Assembly (NCBI GenBank): GCA_018433885.1
Contig: JAHDQK010000010.1
Span: forward strand, 1-46,567
DNA from: Candidatus Cloacimonadota bacterium
GTDB taxonomy: Bacteria; Cloacimonadota; Cloacimonadia; Cloacimonadales; Cloacimonadaceae
Direction of reading: 5' to 3'
DNA: 46,567 nucleotides
The first letter of the stretch is position 1, and each line of letters begins with the position of its first letter. The translations under genes and the position numbers were made by a program. The notes beneath the pieces were generated by a model. The model did no database searches and was not told the DNA's origin. It worked only from the letters and a program-made list of their open reading frames with translations. This document shows positions 18,274 through 27,543 of the stretch, one piece after another.

Positions 18274-19423
18274 TGAGAACTCCTTTGGGTGGGCGTTTAC
18301 CGTGCCATACAAAGATACCGAGCTGCCCCAGCACCATGGTGAAAACCAACATGAAGGTCTGGATCACCAGCCAGATAGGGTAGAATCTCAGCATACGTGC
18401 GCTTACTCTGAAGTGCTTGCGTGAATAACTGATCATGAAATGCTCGATCAAAATTCGATACGCAAACACTGCCAACCCCAGCTTCAGATTGATGAACATC
18501 AGGATAATTCCACCCCAATACAGACACGCCATAGAGAACAGGATAAAGAAAAATTCCGGGTCAAAACTGAGCTGATACTTCATATTTGAAGCCCAGCGGC
18601 TACGTTGGTTGATGAATTGCTTCCAGCTTTTTACGGGATGAGTATGGGTAAATGAGGCGGGGGAGAAGTTGAAGATGATCTTATGACCATTTCTGCGCAT
18701 CACTTGCATCAAGTTCACATCGTCGCCACTTATCAGGTGCCAGATTTTACTAAATCCGCCGACAGATTCCCAAGCGCTCTTGCGATATGCGAGGTTCTGA
18801 CCAATGCAAGCCCAGCTTCTACCCAGGGTATAACCTCCACCAAGTACCATATAAGTGAGGGCAAAATCCAGATGTTCGTATTTTTGCAAGATACTCGCCT
18901 TACTCCATACAGGGATCAAAGTTCTGGAATATCCCGCCACCATGCTCACGTCGTCTGAAAAACAACTCACCATGCTGGATATCCAGCCTTTGGGGACGAT
19001 GCAATCGGCGTCTGTGGTAAGGATGATATCTCCTTCTGCGGCGGTAACGGCTTTGTTTAACGCCAGTTTCTTGGGAGAAACGACATCATCTCTACCCAGC
19101 GATTTTATGTAACGCACATTGTGGCCAGCAGCGATATAGCTTTGCATCAAAGCCTCTGTTTCGTCCTCAGAATCATCATCTCCCAACACTATTTCGTAGA
19201 GGTCTTTGGGATAATCCTGAGAAAGTAGGCAGCTCATCAGCCGGGGCAGATTTCGGGCTTCATTTCGCGCAACCACTACCACCGAGACTCTCTGCTTACG
19301 ATAGTTCGAGATTTGCTTGTATCTCTTCCAGCCGAAATAGAAGCGGATTACAAAAACGATGTATGTAAGCGCTCCAGAGCCGATCAGAATCAAGAGCAGC
19401 CAATATAGTATTTTGCCCACCAT
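18254..19423 (-). CDS. Membrane glycosyltransferase family 2
   Basis: Starts with one membrane segment (about 3-30), then a GT-A domain: VSVVVVARNEARNLPRLMSCL, LGDDDSEDETEAL, TTDADC (the DxD nucleotide-sugar site), GDDVNLMQVMRRNG and QRSRWASN (a QxxRW-like motif). At least three hydrophobic segments follow near the C-terminus. This is the layout of processive or polyprenyl-linked GT2 enzymes that add sugars at the inner membrane. Acceptor and sugar cannot be told. The ATG at 19423 shares its first base with the PBP stop (TGATG); a TTG three bases earlier is less likely. Sitting between a class A PBP and a GlmU-like gene, it probably serves envelope glycan synthesis. Confidence 0.82.
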   Translation of the reverse strand: MVGKILYWLLLILIGSGALTYIVFVIRFYFGWKRYKQISNYRKQRVSVVVVARNEARNLPRLMSCLLSQDYPKDLYEIVLGDDDSEDETEALMQSYIAAGHNVRYIKSLGRDDVVSPKKLALNKAVTAAEGDIILTTDADCIVPKGWISSMVSCFSDDVSMVAGYSRTLIPVWSKASILQKYEHLDFALTYMVLGGGYTLGRSWACIGQNLAYRKSAWESVGGFSKIWHLISGDDVNLMQVMRRNGHKIIFNFSPASFTHTHPVKSWKQFINQRSRWASNMKYQLSFDPEFFFILFSMACLYWGGIILMFINLKLGLAVFAYRILIEHFMISYSRKHFRVSARMLRFYPIWLVIQTFMLVFTMVLGQLGIFVWHGKRPPKGVLNASSNL

Positions 19424-21495
19424 CAATCAAGTTCCAAAGCGTCGTTATAACCCCAGCGCGTGGGATAGAAATTGAACTGGAGAGTATCGGATACAGCAGG
19501 TGGAGTAAAGCCATCGATAAAGTATTCGTCCATTCCGCCATCGGCTGCCAGAAATCCTGTATTGGGGTTGATCTTCTTGCTTACAATATTATCTGGCTTT
19601 ACGAAGCTATAGCGTGGGTCGTCACTACGGGGTGTTCTGCCATTGTTGTCCAAGCGGATGCATCGGGTCATGATTCTACCCCAGATCGGAGCGCAAACCG
19701 CGCTGGAAGAGATGGTGGCGTTGCTATCGAAACCATTCCAGATTCCCAAAGTAAATGCTTTGTTGAATCCGATGAACCATGCATCGCGATGATCGCTGGA
19801 TGTTCCTGTCTTTCCTGCTACTTGCCAATGATAGTTATTGCGAGCGGAGGCACCAGTTCCCGAGGTTGTTACGGATTGCATCATGCTGGTCATGATGTAG
19901 GCTACTTCTTCGCTGGTAACATTGCTTTTGGTGGTAAATCCCCGTTCCAATACTTTTCCGTTGATATCTTCCACTTTGGTGATGAATACTGGGCTAACTC
20001 TGGTACCTCCATTGGGGAACGCAGTGTAACCAGAGATCAGGGTAATGGGAGTTACTTCGTAGGAACCTAAAGCTGCGGAATAATCTGTAACCTTGCGTTT
20101 GATGCCAAAGCGATTGAAAGCGTCGGTCAGGGTATCTAGACCCAGGTCGATAGCTGTCTTCACCGCCCAAATGTTGTAAGAGTGGGTGAGAGCAGTACGC
20201 ATGCGCACAAAGCCATAGTATTTCTTACTATAATTTGTGGGAGTCCATTTCTTACCATCCCCCCCGGTAAGGGAGATCGGAGCATCATTGATTACGGTTG
20301 AAGGGCTATATCCTTTCTCTATCGCGGCAGTATAATATATGGGCTTGATCGCGCTTCCAGGCTGACGTTTGGCCTGTGTCATGCGGTTGAACTTGCTATG
20401 CGCGAAGTTCCTCCCGCCAATCATTGCTCTTACATAACCTGTTTTGTTTTCCATCAATACCAATCCCCCCTGAAGATAGCGGGTGTTGATATCGAAAGCA
20501 TTGGGGCTCACGCTTGCCATTTTATTAGCGTAATTGTGCCGCATCTCGATTTCTGTTAGGTAATTATTCAGCACAGAATCCGCATAGACTGTAAGCTCTT
20601 GGTCCAGCGTGGTGTATATTCTTAACCCGCCTTCGAACAAACGGTCTGTGCCGTATTTGCGCTCCAAATATAGTCTTATATGCTCGATAAAATAGTCTGA
20701 TGCTACCTGACGGATAGAGCTTCCCGGAACTCTCACCGGAGAACTTACTGCCAATTCGTAATCCACATCTGTGATCTTTTTTGCCTTGAACATTCGTTCC
20801 AGGATCATATCCCGTCTAGCTTTGGCTCTCTCCGGATGCTTGATCGGATTATAGAAGTTCGGACGTTGTATCATGCCCACCAAAGTGGCGGATTCTGCCA
20901 GACTGAGGTCTTTAGCATGTTTTCCGTAATAGTTCAGAGCAGCAGCTTCCACGCCATGGAGCTGACCGCCCCAGAATATCTTGTTGAAATAGATTTCCAG
21001 AATTTCGTCTTTGCTAAACTCTCGTTCGATGCGGATAGCAAGCAAGATCTCTTTGATTTTACGCGAGATGCGTTTATCTAATGTGAGAAACATATTACGC
21101 GCCATCTGTTGAGTTATCGTACTGGCTCCTTGAGAGAAATCCATTCTTACAATATCTATAGCCAGAGCTCGGATATTGCCGATGATATCCACTCCAAAGT
21201 GGCGGTAGAAATTCTTGTCTTCAGTTACGATTAGAGCGTCGATCAGATATGGCGGCAGCTCTTTGAGGGAGACGAGTTTCCGCTTTTCGAAGGCAAAGAG
21301 ATAGATCATCTTGCCATTGCGGTCGTAGACCTCTGAACCGCTACGCATGGTGAAATTGCGTAGCTCATTGGTAGGCGGCAATCCGTCGGAATAAAACCAG
21401 ACTGTGCCCAATACAATGCCACTTATCACACACACGGCGATGCCGAGGTATTGCAATATCTTGTTCATATCTCTCTTAATTTTTCGTCTTTTCAT
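19423..21495 (-). CDS. Class A penicillin-binding protein (PBP1A family)
   Basis: A bifunctional peptidoglycan synthase anchored by one membrane segment (about 11-34). The GT51 glycosyltransferase domain carries TEDKNFYRHFGVD (catalytic Glu92), GASTITQQMARN and RKIKEILLAIRIE. The transpeptidase domain has the active-site SAIK (Ser381, Lys384), SYN (439-441) and KTGTS (562-566). The 690 residues lack a long C-terminal extension. The first ATG is used here, but a second in-frame ATG nine codons later follows AGAGAG and could be the real start. It is 3 nt downstream of the Gx-family gene and overlaps the GT2 gene. Confidence 0.95.
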   Translation of the reverse strand: MKRRKIKRDMNKILQYLGIAVCVISGIVLGTVWFYSDGLPPTNELRNFTMRSGSEVYDRNGKMIYLFAFEKRKLVSLKELPPYLIDALIVTEDKNFYRHFGVDIIGNIRALAIDIVRMDFSQGASTITQQMARNMFLTLDKRISRKIKEILLAIRIEREFSKDEILEIYFNKIFWGGQLHGVEAAALNYYGKHAKDLSLAESATLVGMIQRPNFYNPIKHPERAKARRDMILERMFKAKKITDVDYELAVSSPVRVPGSSIRQVASDYFIEHIRLYLERKYGTDRLFEGGLRIYTTLDQELTVYADSVLNNYLTEIEMRHNYANKMASVSPNAFDINTRYLQGGLVLMENKTGYVRAMIGGRNFAHSKFNRMTQAKRQPGSAIKPIYYTAAIEKGYSPSTVINDAPISLTGGDGKKWTPTNYSKKYYGFVRMRTALTHSYNIWAVKTAIDLGLDTLTDAFNRFGIKRKVTDYSAALGSYEVTPITLISGYTAFPNGGTRVSPVFITKVEDINGKVLERGFTTKSNVTSEEVAYIMTSMMQSVTTSGTGASARNNYHWQVAGKTGTSSDHRDAWFIGFNKAFTLGIWNGFDSNATISSSAVCAPIWGRIMTRCIRLDNNGRTPRSDDPRYSFVKPDNIVSKKINPNTGFLAADGGMDEYFIDGFTPPAVSDTLQFNFYPTRWGYNDALELD

Positions 21496-21498
21496 ATC

Positions 21499-22008
21499 TC
21501 AAGCCTTCAGGGCGGGTATCCTTTCTTCGATGTAATAGCATATATATGCAGTTATTATACCACTAATCAAGCCAAATAAGATCAGGATTGGTGTCAATAC
21601 AAAAAGACTGTCGTTGGTGATAATCAATCTGCGAGCCAGCGCCAACTGCGCTAGATTGTGCCCGATTGCACCCAAAATGCTGATCCCCGTCAGGCTAAAT
21701 CTTGGGCGCACAAGCAAGCCGATGCTCATCAGAGAAACTGCTGTGATTCCTCCCCCCATCGAGAGTAGTACTGCGGGGCTGATCAGCGTGAAGGTGGCTA
21801 TTCCCCCAATGATGGTCTTGAAGATGGTGACTACATAAGCCTGCCATATTTTTTTATTACTAACCAGATATAGCAACACAATATTTGCCAGACCCAATCT
21901 CAAATAGGGCAGGGGAAGAGCCCGCATTATCACGCTCTCCACCACATAGATCAGGGTAGCCGTGGCTGTCAGAAAGCCGAGAAAGACAGCTTCATTTGTC
22001 TGTTTCAT
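21499..22008 (-). CDS. Gx family membrane protein (heptaprenyl diphosphate synthase component I-like)
   Basis: A 169-residue polytopic membrane protein with about five hydrophobic helices. It shows the pattern of the HepS component I / Gx transporter family: PYLRLGLANIVLLYLV, KTIIGGIATF, SMGGGITAVSLM and GAIGHNLAQLALA. The family is often annotated by association with polyprenyl diphosphate synthesis or as an ECF-type substrate-binding component, and biochemical proof is thin. The frame also opens with a TTG at 22017; the ATG at 22008 is preferred. Either way it overlaps the end of the MlaF-like gene. Its position before a PBP suggests a link to the lipid carrier of wall synthesis (inference). 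Confidence 0.7.
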   Translation of the reverse strand: MKQTNEAVFLGFLTATATLIYVVESVIMRALPLPYLRLGLANIVLLYLVSNKKIWQAYVVTIFKTIIGGIATFTLISPAVLLSMGGGITAVSLMSIGLLVRPRFSLTGISILGAIGHNLAQLALARRLIITNDSLFVLTPILILFGLISGIITAYICYYIEERIPALKA

Positions 22009-22726
22009 CGCAGGCAAAATAATGGCGAATCACCGGGTCATCATTGTGCATCAGGTTATTATAACTATCGTAATAAAGTTGTTCACCGTTATTGATAAAT
22101 AGCACTTTTTGCCCCAAATGACCAATTGTTTTGATATCGTGGGTGATTGTAATCATAGTGGCGCTATTATTCTTGATGATCTGAGTCATATAATACAGAG
22201 TTTCTTCTGCGGTTATGGGATCCAGGCCGGATACTGGTTCATCGAAGATCAGATAATCTGGCTTATATACAAGTGCTCTGGCGATTCCGATGCGCTTGCG
22301 CATCCCTCCGCTAAGTTCCGCTGGATAGAGTTTCAGAGTATGTTCCAGTCCCACCAGCTTCAGGCATTCCAATACTCTGTGCAGGATATATTTCTCGTCC
22401 TTCTCTCCCCGCTCGTAGAGGGGTAATGCCACGTTTTGATACACTGTAAAGGAATCCAGTAATGCCGCATGTTGAAACACCATGGCAAAACGGCTTTTTA
22501 CCTGCTTTAATTCTTCATTGGAGCATCTGTAAATATCTATTCCGTCAATAATGATACTTCCTTCATCCGGCGGGTAAATGCCAAGCAAACTCTTGATCAA
22601 TACCGTCTTACCACTTCCGCTTTTTCCCAAAATCACCAAGTTTTCTCCAAAGGGTAAAACGAAGTCTATCCGCTTCAGTATCTCTCGCCCTGCAAGGCTG
22701 ATTCTTAGTCCTTTTACGGTTATCAT
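21992..22726 (-). CDS. ABC transporter ATPase, MlaF/Mkl-like
   Basis: A single ABC domain of 244 residues with Walker A LGKSGSGKTVL, Q-loop FQHAALLDSFTV, signature ELSGGMRKRIGIARAL and Walker B YLIFDEPVSGLDP, followed by the TITHDIKT switch. The GGMRKR signature and the LDSFTV segment are typical of ATPases that drive MCE-type lipid transport between the membranes (MlaF). No MlaE permease or MCE protein is encoded nearby, so the partners must be elsewhere. The start at 22726 is chosen because GGAGGAGAAGGAG precedes it and its ATG overlaps the stop of the VanZ-like gene (ATGA); the longer frame from 22759 is unlikely. Confidence 0.83.
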   Translation of the reverse strand: MITVKGLRISLAGREILKRIDFVLPFGENLVILGKSGSGKTVLIKSLLGIYPPDEGSIIIDGIDIYRCSNEELKQVKSRFAMVFQHAALLDSFTVYQNVALPLYERGEKDEKYILHRVLECLKLVGLEHTLKLYPAELSGGMRKRIGIARALVYKPDYLIFDEPVSGLDPITAEETLYYMTQIIKNNSATMITITHDIKTIGHLGQKVLFINNGEQLYYDSYNNLMHNDDPVIRHYFACDETDK

Positions 22727-23079
22727 CTCCTTCTCCTCCAGAGTCCAGTTCCATACCATCCCATGCTTAACCCAGCCCAGTTTGCGGCTAGGTCGTAGAT
22801 AGATACATCGCGTCCCGGGATATAGTTTTGGTGATATTCGTTCAGGGCAGCTATCGCCAGCATCAATGCTAGGATCAAGAGTAGGATGATACCGCCATAA
22901 GCTTTCTCAATTGCGAAATTGCGCACCAATACTGCCCACACGAGAAAAACTCCCCAATGCGCCAGTTTATCTAATCCAATCACTCTTAGATTGGGGATCT
23001 CATCGGCTGGAAGTGAGGTTGATATCCAGATTAGAGCCAGCCATAAAATGGAGCTTAACAGATACAGGCGGCTTTTCAT
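22723..23079 (-). CDS. VanZ-like small membrane protein
   Basis: A 118-residue protein with three to four hydrophobic helices. It carries VanZ-family hallmarks: a first helix followed by STSLPADE, then LDKLAHWGVFLVWAVL, and near the end EYHQNYIPGRDVSIYDLAANWAG. VanZ family members are small membrane proteins of unsettled biochemical role; VanZ itself gives mild teicoplanin resistance. The start at 23079 overlaps the previous stop as ATGA and opens directly into the first helix. The frame upstream to 23166 would add a non-hydrophobic stretch lying entirely inside the preceding gene. Confidence 0.75.
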   Translation of the reverse strand: MKSRLYLLSSILWLALIWISTSLPADEIPNLRVIGLDKLAHWGVFLVWAVLVRNFAIEKAYGGIILLLILALMLAIAALNEYHQNYIPGRDVSIYDLAANWAGLSMGWYGTGLWRRRR

Positions 23080-23777
23080 TGGCTGATGCTTTGGATTTCC
23101 CAGCTCATGCTGGTGAAATTCTTTTTCAGATACGCTTTTAGGGGGATGCCATGGGCAGATATCCACAGGGTCAGTTTGGTATCGGGATCTAGGAAGTTAA
23201 AGGTAAGCATATCGATATATGGTGCTTTAGTGGGGCCTAAGGCAACAAAGCTGAACTCGTGGCGGCGGGCAGTATGTTTACCAAGAGCGGTGGATATCTG
23301 TTCGGTTTTGCCACGGCTTACATTTACCTGCCATATTCGGGAGTTGCCGTCCACATAATAGGTACCCCCTGCCTGAGGATCACTACTGATTTTTGCCAGA
23401 AGGCTGAAGATATCCCGGGTATTCGTGCGCAACTTGTATGTAGTGCTACGCCCTGTACTTCTCTGATGCATTGTTGCGCTGCCGTTTTTATATTCGGTGA
23501 ATACAGAGTCCGAAATCTCGGATTGATCTACCAGGCGCAGATACCATTGGGGGAGATAATCCTTGTCGTGGCGGATCTGGTAGCGGTTGTTCAAGTAAGG
23601 AAACAACGGCAATTTAATTCTGCTTTTTACTGCCAAATGTATTTCAGGATCTTGTAGCTCCATCTCGATGTCCGCCACGTTCAAGCGCATGGAGATCACC
23701 TTATAGCGTAGCTTCACGGCTGTTAGAGGCAATGCCAGGCAGGCTATCAGGATCAGCAGGCTAAGTTTATAGCTCAT
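23076..23777 (-). CDS. Exported DUF3108-like protein
   Basis: A 233-residue protein with a signal peptide (LSLLILIACLALPLTA) and then only beta-rich, soluble sequence, so probably periplasmic. The order KLRYKVISMRLNVADIEM, then DQSEISDSVFTEY, DIFSLLAKI, and late KLTLWISAHGIPLKAYL matches the DUF3108 pattern, a family of unknown function possibly related to LolA-like lipid-binding barrels. The GTG at 23780 would add one residue; the ATG at 23777 is preferred. It overlaps the CNNM gene upstream and the VanZ-like gene downstream. Function unknown; family call moderate. Confidence 0.6.
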   Translation of the reverse strand: MSYKLSLLILIACLALPLTAVKLRYKVISMRLNVADIEMELQDPEIHLAVKSRIKLPLFPYLNNRYQIRHDKDYLPQWYLRLVDQSEISDSVFTEYKNGSATMHQRSTGRSTTYKLRTNTRDIFSLLAKISSDPQAGGTYYVDGNSRIWQVNVSRGKTEQISTALGKHTARRHEFSFVALGPTKAPYIDMLTFNFLDPDTKLTLWISAHGIPLKAYLKKNFTSMSWEIQSISQ

Positions 23778-25026
23778 CACCTAAAATGTGGATTTTGATC
23801 TGTTTGATGCTCTTCTCATCGCTATCGATTATCTCAAGTTTCATGCCATCATCCAGAATCAGTTCTTCACCCACATTGGGAACATGGTTGAATTCTGCAA
23901 GGAGAAACTCTGCCATGTTATCGTATTCTTCTACAGGTATCTCGCGGGAAAACTCTTGGTTGAACTGTCGTACGCTGTAATTACCACTTACCAAGTAAGT
24001 GCGGGAGTCCACTTTGCTGAATTCTGGGATTTCGTCTGCATCGTACTCATCTTGAATCTCACCCACGATCTCTTCCAATATATCTTCCAGAGAGATGATC
24101 CCGGATGTTCCGCCATATTCATCCACCACTACAGCAACCTGTAGTTTCTTCTGTTTGAATTGGTTGAGCAGGCTTTGAATCTTCATGTTCTCTGTTACGA
24201 ACCATGCTGGGCGCATCAGGTCTGAAATGCAGGTTTTTTCTGGATACAAAATGAGATCTTTTACATATATGATACCCACGATGTCGTCGATGGTCTCGCG
24301 ATAAACGGGAATGCGGGAGTATCCGCTATCAACAATCAATGCCTTGAGTTCGTCCAGGCTTTGGTTTTCTTCCACTGCAGTCACTTTTACGCGGGGAACA
24401 TATATCTCGCTGATCTCTGCTTCACGAAAGCGGAAAAGCCCTACCAGCATGCGTTTCTCATGCTCTTCTAAGGAGCCGGAGGATGATTCGCTGTTGATCA
24501 GGTTGTGAAAGTCCTCTTCCGTAAAACGCGTGCTGAGTATCTTTTCCGCGGAAGTTTTTCCGGAAAGTAGCTCGCTAAGCTTTACGAAAACCCACACCAC
24601 CGGACTTAGCAGTAACTGCACAAACGCCAATGGATAGGCTAGCATTAAGCTGAGATCGTTTGCCATGGATAGCGCGATTAGCTTGGGCACGATTTCCCCA
24701 AAAAAGAGAATCACTACGGTTACCAAAACTATCTGAACCGTTATCATCAATGAAAGATCCCAGTTGTTTGCTTGAGCTACTTGATATGCGATTAGGGTGC
24801 TGAATGATGATATCGCGATGTTTACAAAGGTATTGCCCAAGAGCAATGTCACCAAGAGTTTTCTGGGTTTCGCCAACAGCTTCAACACCATGTGTTCGCG
24901 TTTGCCTGCGGAATTTTCCAGTTTTTTCAAATATATCCGGGAAAGCGAAAACATAGTTGTCTCGCTTGCCGAAAAGAACGCCGAAAGAGCTAACAGGATC
25001 AGCAAATAGATGCTTGTGGGTTCCAT
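23767..25026 (-). CDS. CNNM/CorC-type membrane protein with CBS pair
   Basis: Residues 1 to about 185 form a CNNM (DUF21) transmembrane domain with the start AFFSASETTMFSLSR and three or four helices. A CBS pair follows at about 205-325 (YVPRVKVTAVEENQ; VVDEYGGTSGIISLEDILEEIVGEI). The last 80 residues are the CorC/HlyC C-terminal domain (YLVSGNYSVRQFNQEF; FNHVPNVGEELILDDGMKLEII). The family is linked to Mg2+/Co2+ efflux; the label haemolysin is historical. The length of 419 residues is normal. The ybeY stop and this start share one base (TAATG), a conserved-looking pairing since ybeY and CorC-type genes are neighbours in many bacteria. Confidence 0.92.
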   Translation of the reverse strand: MEPTSIYLLILLALSAFFSASETTMFSLSRIYLKKLENSAGKREHMVLKLLAKPRKLLVTLLLGNTFVNIAISSFSTLIAYQVAQANNWDLSLMITVQIVLVTVVILFFGEIVPKLIALSMANDLSLMLAYPLAFVQLLLSPVVWVFVKLSELLSGKTSAEKILSTRFTEEDFHNLINSESSSGSLEEHEKRMLVGLFRFREAEISEIYVPRVKVTAVEENQSLDELKALIVDSGYSRIPVYRETIDDIVGIIYVKDLILYPEKTCISDLMRPAWFVTENMKIQSLLNQFKQKKLQVAVVVDEYGGTSGIISLEDILEEIVGEIQDEYDADEIPEFSKVDSRTYLVSGNYSVRQFNQEFSREIPVEEYDNMAEFLLAEFNHVPNVGEELILDDGMKLEIIDSDEKSIKQIKIHILGDEL

Positions 25027-25463
25027 TATGCAAGCCCTTTCGGAATCTGCATTCGGTAATTATCTTCTGCGTCTTCCATTTTCTTTCTGTCCCAGGTTCG
25101 GGTGTGATCGTATCCCGCCAGATGAAGGAGGGAATGAATCAGAACCTGCCAAAATTCCTCTTTGTAAGTATTTTGTCCCTTTTGCAAAAACACCTGATTT
25201 GTGTCAATGATAATATCACAAATCCTTAGTTCACGCTCACCCAAAGATAAACTGTCGCCTACGAAACTCAATACGTCCGTTGTGGAATCCACACCCCTGT
25301 ATTGGCGGTTGATCCGGCGCATCTCAGGGCTATCCGTGCATCGAAGACTGATCTCATAATCTGCTTGCGGAGCTTCATTTACCAAGATCACCTGTGCGAG
25401 TTCATGGATCTGGCTCTCCGTAATCGAAGGGGGTAATTCCCCTTGAACGTCAACTTTTATCAT
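25026..25463 (-). CDS. ybeY: Endoribonuclease YbeY (16S rRNA maturation)
   Basis: The zinc motif HSLLHLAGYDH (His110, His114, His120) and the preceding STTDVLSFV and ICDIIID segments identify YbeY, which takes part in 16S rRNA 3'-end processing and 70S quality control. From the ATG at 25463 the protein has 145 residues, the usual size. The open frame to 25544 would add 27 residues, lies wholly inside the upstream gene and does not resemble the family. It overlaps the 7TM-HD gene by 14 nt and the CNNM gene by 1 nt. The order HD-phosphodiesterase, ybeY, CNNM is the known conserved order of this locus in many phyla. Confidence 0.95.
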   Translation of the reverse strand: MIKVDVQGELPPSITESQIHELAQVILVNEAPQADYEISLRCTDSPEMRRINRQYRGVDSTTDVLSFVGDSLSLGERELRICDIIIDTNQVFLQKGQNTYKEEFWQVLIHSLLHLAGYDHTRTWDRKKMEDAEDNYRMQIPKGLA

Positions 25464-27543
25464 TCTCGTCCGGATAATCCAAGCGTTTGCGATATATGCT
25501 GCCAAGCACGGGAAGCATCGATTGCTTGATCTTGAATAAATCACGCATAGTTATGGGTGCTTCGTCGAACTGACCCTCCCGGATCAAACGCGAGATTGTA
25601 TCGTCGATAATTTTTTCGATATCGCTCTCGTTTGTGATTGTTTTCGCTTTTGTGGTGCTCTCCACGATGTCTGCAATCATCACCAATACTGCTTCTTTGC
25701 TCTGCGGGCGCGGCCCTGGATACTGATAATCAGCCATCTGGGTGGGAAGGTTCAGTTTGCCCGCGCGGTCGTAGAAATAGCGGATCACGCTATCGCCATG
25801 GTGTTGCATGATTACATCGATCACCGGCTGAGGTATTTTATATTTCTTAGCGAGAGTTATTCCTTCCAATACGTGGTTCTTGATTAGTGATGCACTTTTA
25901 TCGGGCATCATTACATCATGTATCTCGGCGGAATCTGCATTGTTCTCTGTAAAGATCTCCGTATTGATGATCTTGCCGATATCGTGATAATAGCTACCCA
26001 CTCTTGCCAGAAGCGGGTTGGCGTTAATTGCTTCCGCGGCGCGTTCTGCCAGATTTCCCACGATCAGACTATGATGATAAGTTCCTACAGCGGAAGTTGC
26101 GAGTTTCTTTAATAACGGATGATTAAAATCCAACAGCTCCAAAAGGGTCTGCTTGGTGGCTCGGTTCCATTTCTTTTCATAATAAGGCACTACCATGATG
26201 ATGCCAATAATGCTTATTGCACTGGAGATTGTTCCAAAACCGATATTGCGAAACACCACGTTGATAGGATCGCTTTTATAGATGGATACGGCAAGATTCA
26301 CCAAGATACTGCTGAAAAGCAGGTAAAACCAAATTGAAAGATATTCGTGATGCGCCTTTTGCTGCTTGATCATGACTATTGTGATTATCGTGCTAAGCGT
26401 ATATATCACAGGAGTATAGGTTTCCCAGTTGATGAACGGGCTTACGATGAACATCGAGGTGATGGCATACAATATCCCAAATTCACTCCCGATTAATATC
26501 GCGGCGGATACCACAGTAAAAGCAAATGGAATCAACAGTGTGTTTAAACTAAACACGTGATTCGTGAGGATGCTTGCTCCCACAAGCGCGATAAAGCCCA
26601 GATTTATCGGCAAGAAATCTGCCAGATGCTCGAGCTTGTCTTTGTGTTGAACCCCATAATAATGGTTTGTGACGAGCAATATCATGAAGATGTACAGCAT
26701 CATTCCCAATGCCAAAAGCATTTGTTGCAAGGCGGATTTCTGCACGTTGCGACTGCGATAAGCTTCTTGGAGAGATTCCAGCTTTTCGATGTCTCGCTCC
26801 GATACGCGTGCGTTTTTCCGGATGATTATCTCGTTTTGTAATACGATACCTTTGGTCTCAGGAATCTGGCTTACGCGCTTTTGGCTGAGTTCTGCCATTA
26901 GATCTGTATCAGGGATGATGTTTGGCATTACGATTCTATCTCTCAGTTCAGAGATCAGTGTAGCAGCCTCTGGAATCGCTTCGCTTACTCTGGTGATTGC
27001 ATTCTCCACCGAAACGAAGTCATCAAGTGCGTGGCGTTCTTCCTGATCCAGATTCCAAATGCTGATGCTGTCATCTGGAATGGACTGATATATCCCCCGG
27101 GTATAAATCTGTGTGATCTCTGCCCGGATTGCATTGTACACTTTTTCTGTGTTTGTCTCGTCATCCAAAAAATCCAAGGCTTCATTGCTTAGTGTAAAGC
27201 CTGATCGGGATAGCTCTTGTCTGATCCCCTCCGGTTCTACCTCAGGATGCTGGAATATCACTCCCCAGATTTCGTCCAAAGCACTGAGAGCTTCAAACAA
27301 AACTTCATCACTCTTACGATATGGCGTTGATAGATCCCTCAGCGAGTCGTCCTGCTCGATGCTCAGTTGCTCTGCGGATTTCATTATCGGAAAGTCAAAT
27401 GGTGCGATAATCTCGGTATCTGCTACCTGACCTTCTTTAAGACGATACTCCGGGTAGTTGAATCGTCCCACGGCAAAGATATGATACAAACCTACGATTG
27501 TGAAGGCTGTAAGCACTATAATCAATACATATTTCGAATTCAT
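25450..27543 (-). CDS. 7TM-HD phosphodiesterase (PgpH/YqfF family)
   Basis: A 697-residue inner-membrane protein: an N-terminal helix (about 4-23), a large extracytoplasmic domain (about 25-270), a block of about seven helices (about 275-485), and a cytoplasmic HD domain (about 500-650). The HD motif is complete: TYHHSLIVGNLAERAAEAI, then GSYYHDIGKI, and later ITLAKKYKIPQPVIDVIMQHHGD. Relatives such as Listeria PgpH hydrolyse c-di-AMP; the nucleotide used here is inferred. It is the first gene of the long leftward operon. A TTGACA at 27571-27576 (minus strand) lies 28 nt before the start, without a good -10. Confidence 0.92.
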   Translation of the reverse strand: MNSKYVLIIVLTAFTIVGLYHIFAVGRFNYPEYRLKEGQVADTEIIAPFDFPIMKSAEQLSIEQDDSLRDLSTPYRKSDEVLFEALSALDEIWGVIFQHPEVEPEGIRQELSRSGFTLSNEALDFLDDETNTEKVYNAIRAEITQIYTRGIYQSIPDDSISIWNLDQEERHALDDFVSVENAITRVSEAIPEAATLISELRDRIVMPNIIPDTDLMAELSQKRVSQIPETKGIVLQNEIIIRKNARVSERDIEKLESLQEAYRSRNVQKSALQQMLLALGMMLYIFMILLVTNHYYGVQHKDKLEHLADFLPINLGFIALVGASILTNHVFSLNTLLIPFAFTVVSAAILIGSEFGILYAITSMFIVSPFINWETYTPVIYTLSTIITIVMIKQQKAHHEYLSIWFYLLFSSILVNLAVSIYKSDPINVVFRNIGFGTISSAISIIGIIMVVPYYEKKWNRATKQTLLELLDFNHPLLKKLATSAVGTYHHSLIVGNLAERAAEAINANPLLARVGSYYHDIGKIINTEIFTENNADSAEIHDVMMPDKSASLIKNHVLEGITLAKKYKIPQPVIDVIMQHHGDSVIRYFYDRAGKLNLPTQMADYQYPGPRPQSKEAVLVMIADIVESTTKAKTITNESDIEKIIDDTISRLIREGQFDEAPITMRDLFKIKQSMLPVLGSIYRKRLDYPDENDKS

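Noticed and set aside
18274-18312. N-terminal extension of the GlmU-like protein
   Set aside because: The ribosome-binding site and family N-terminus both point to 18273.
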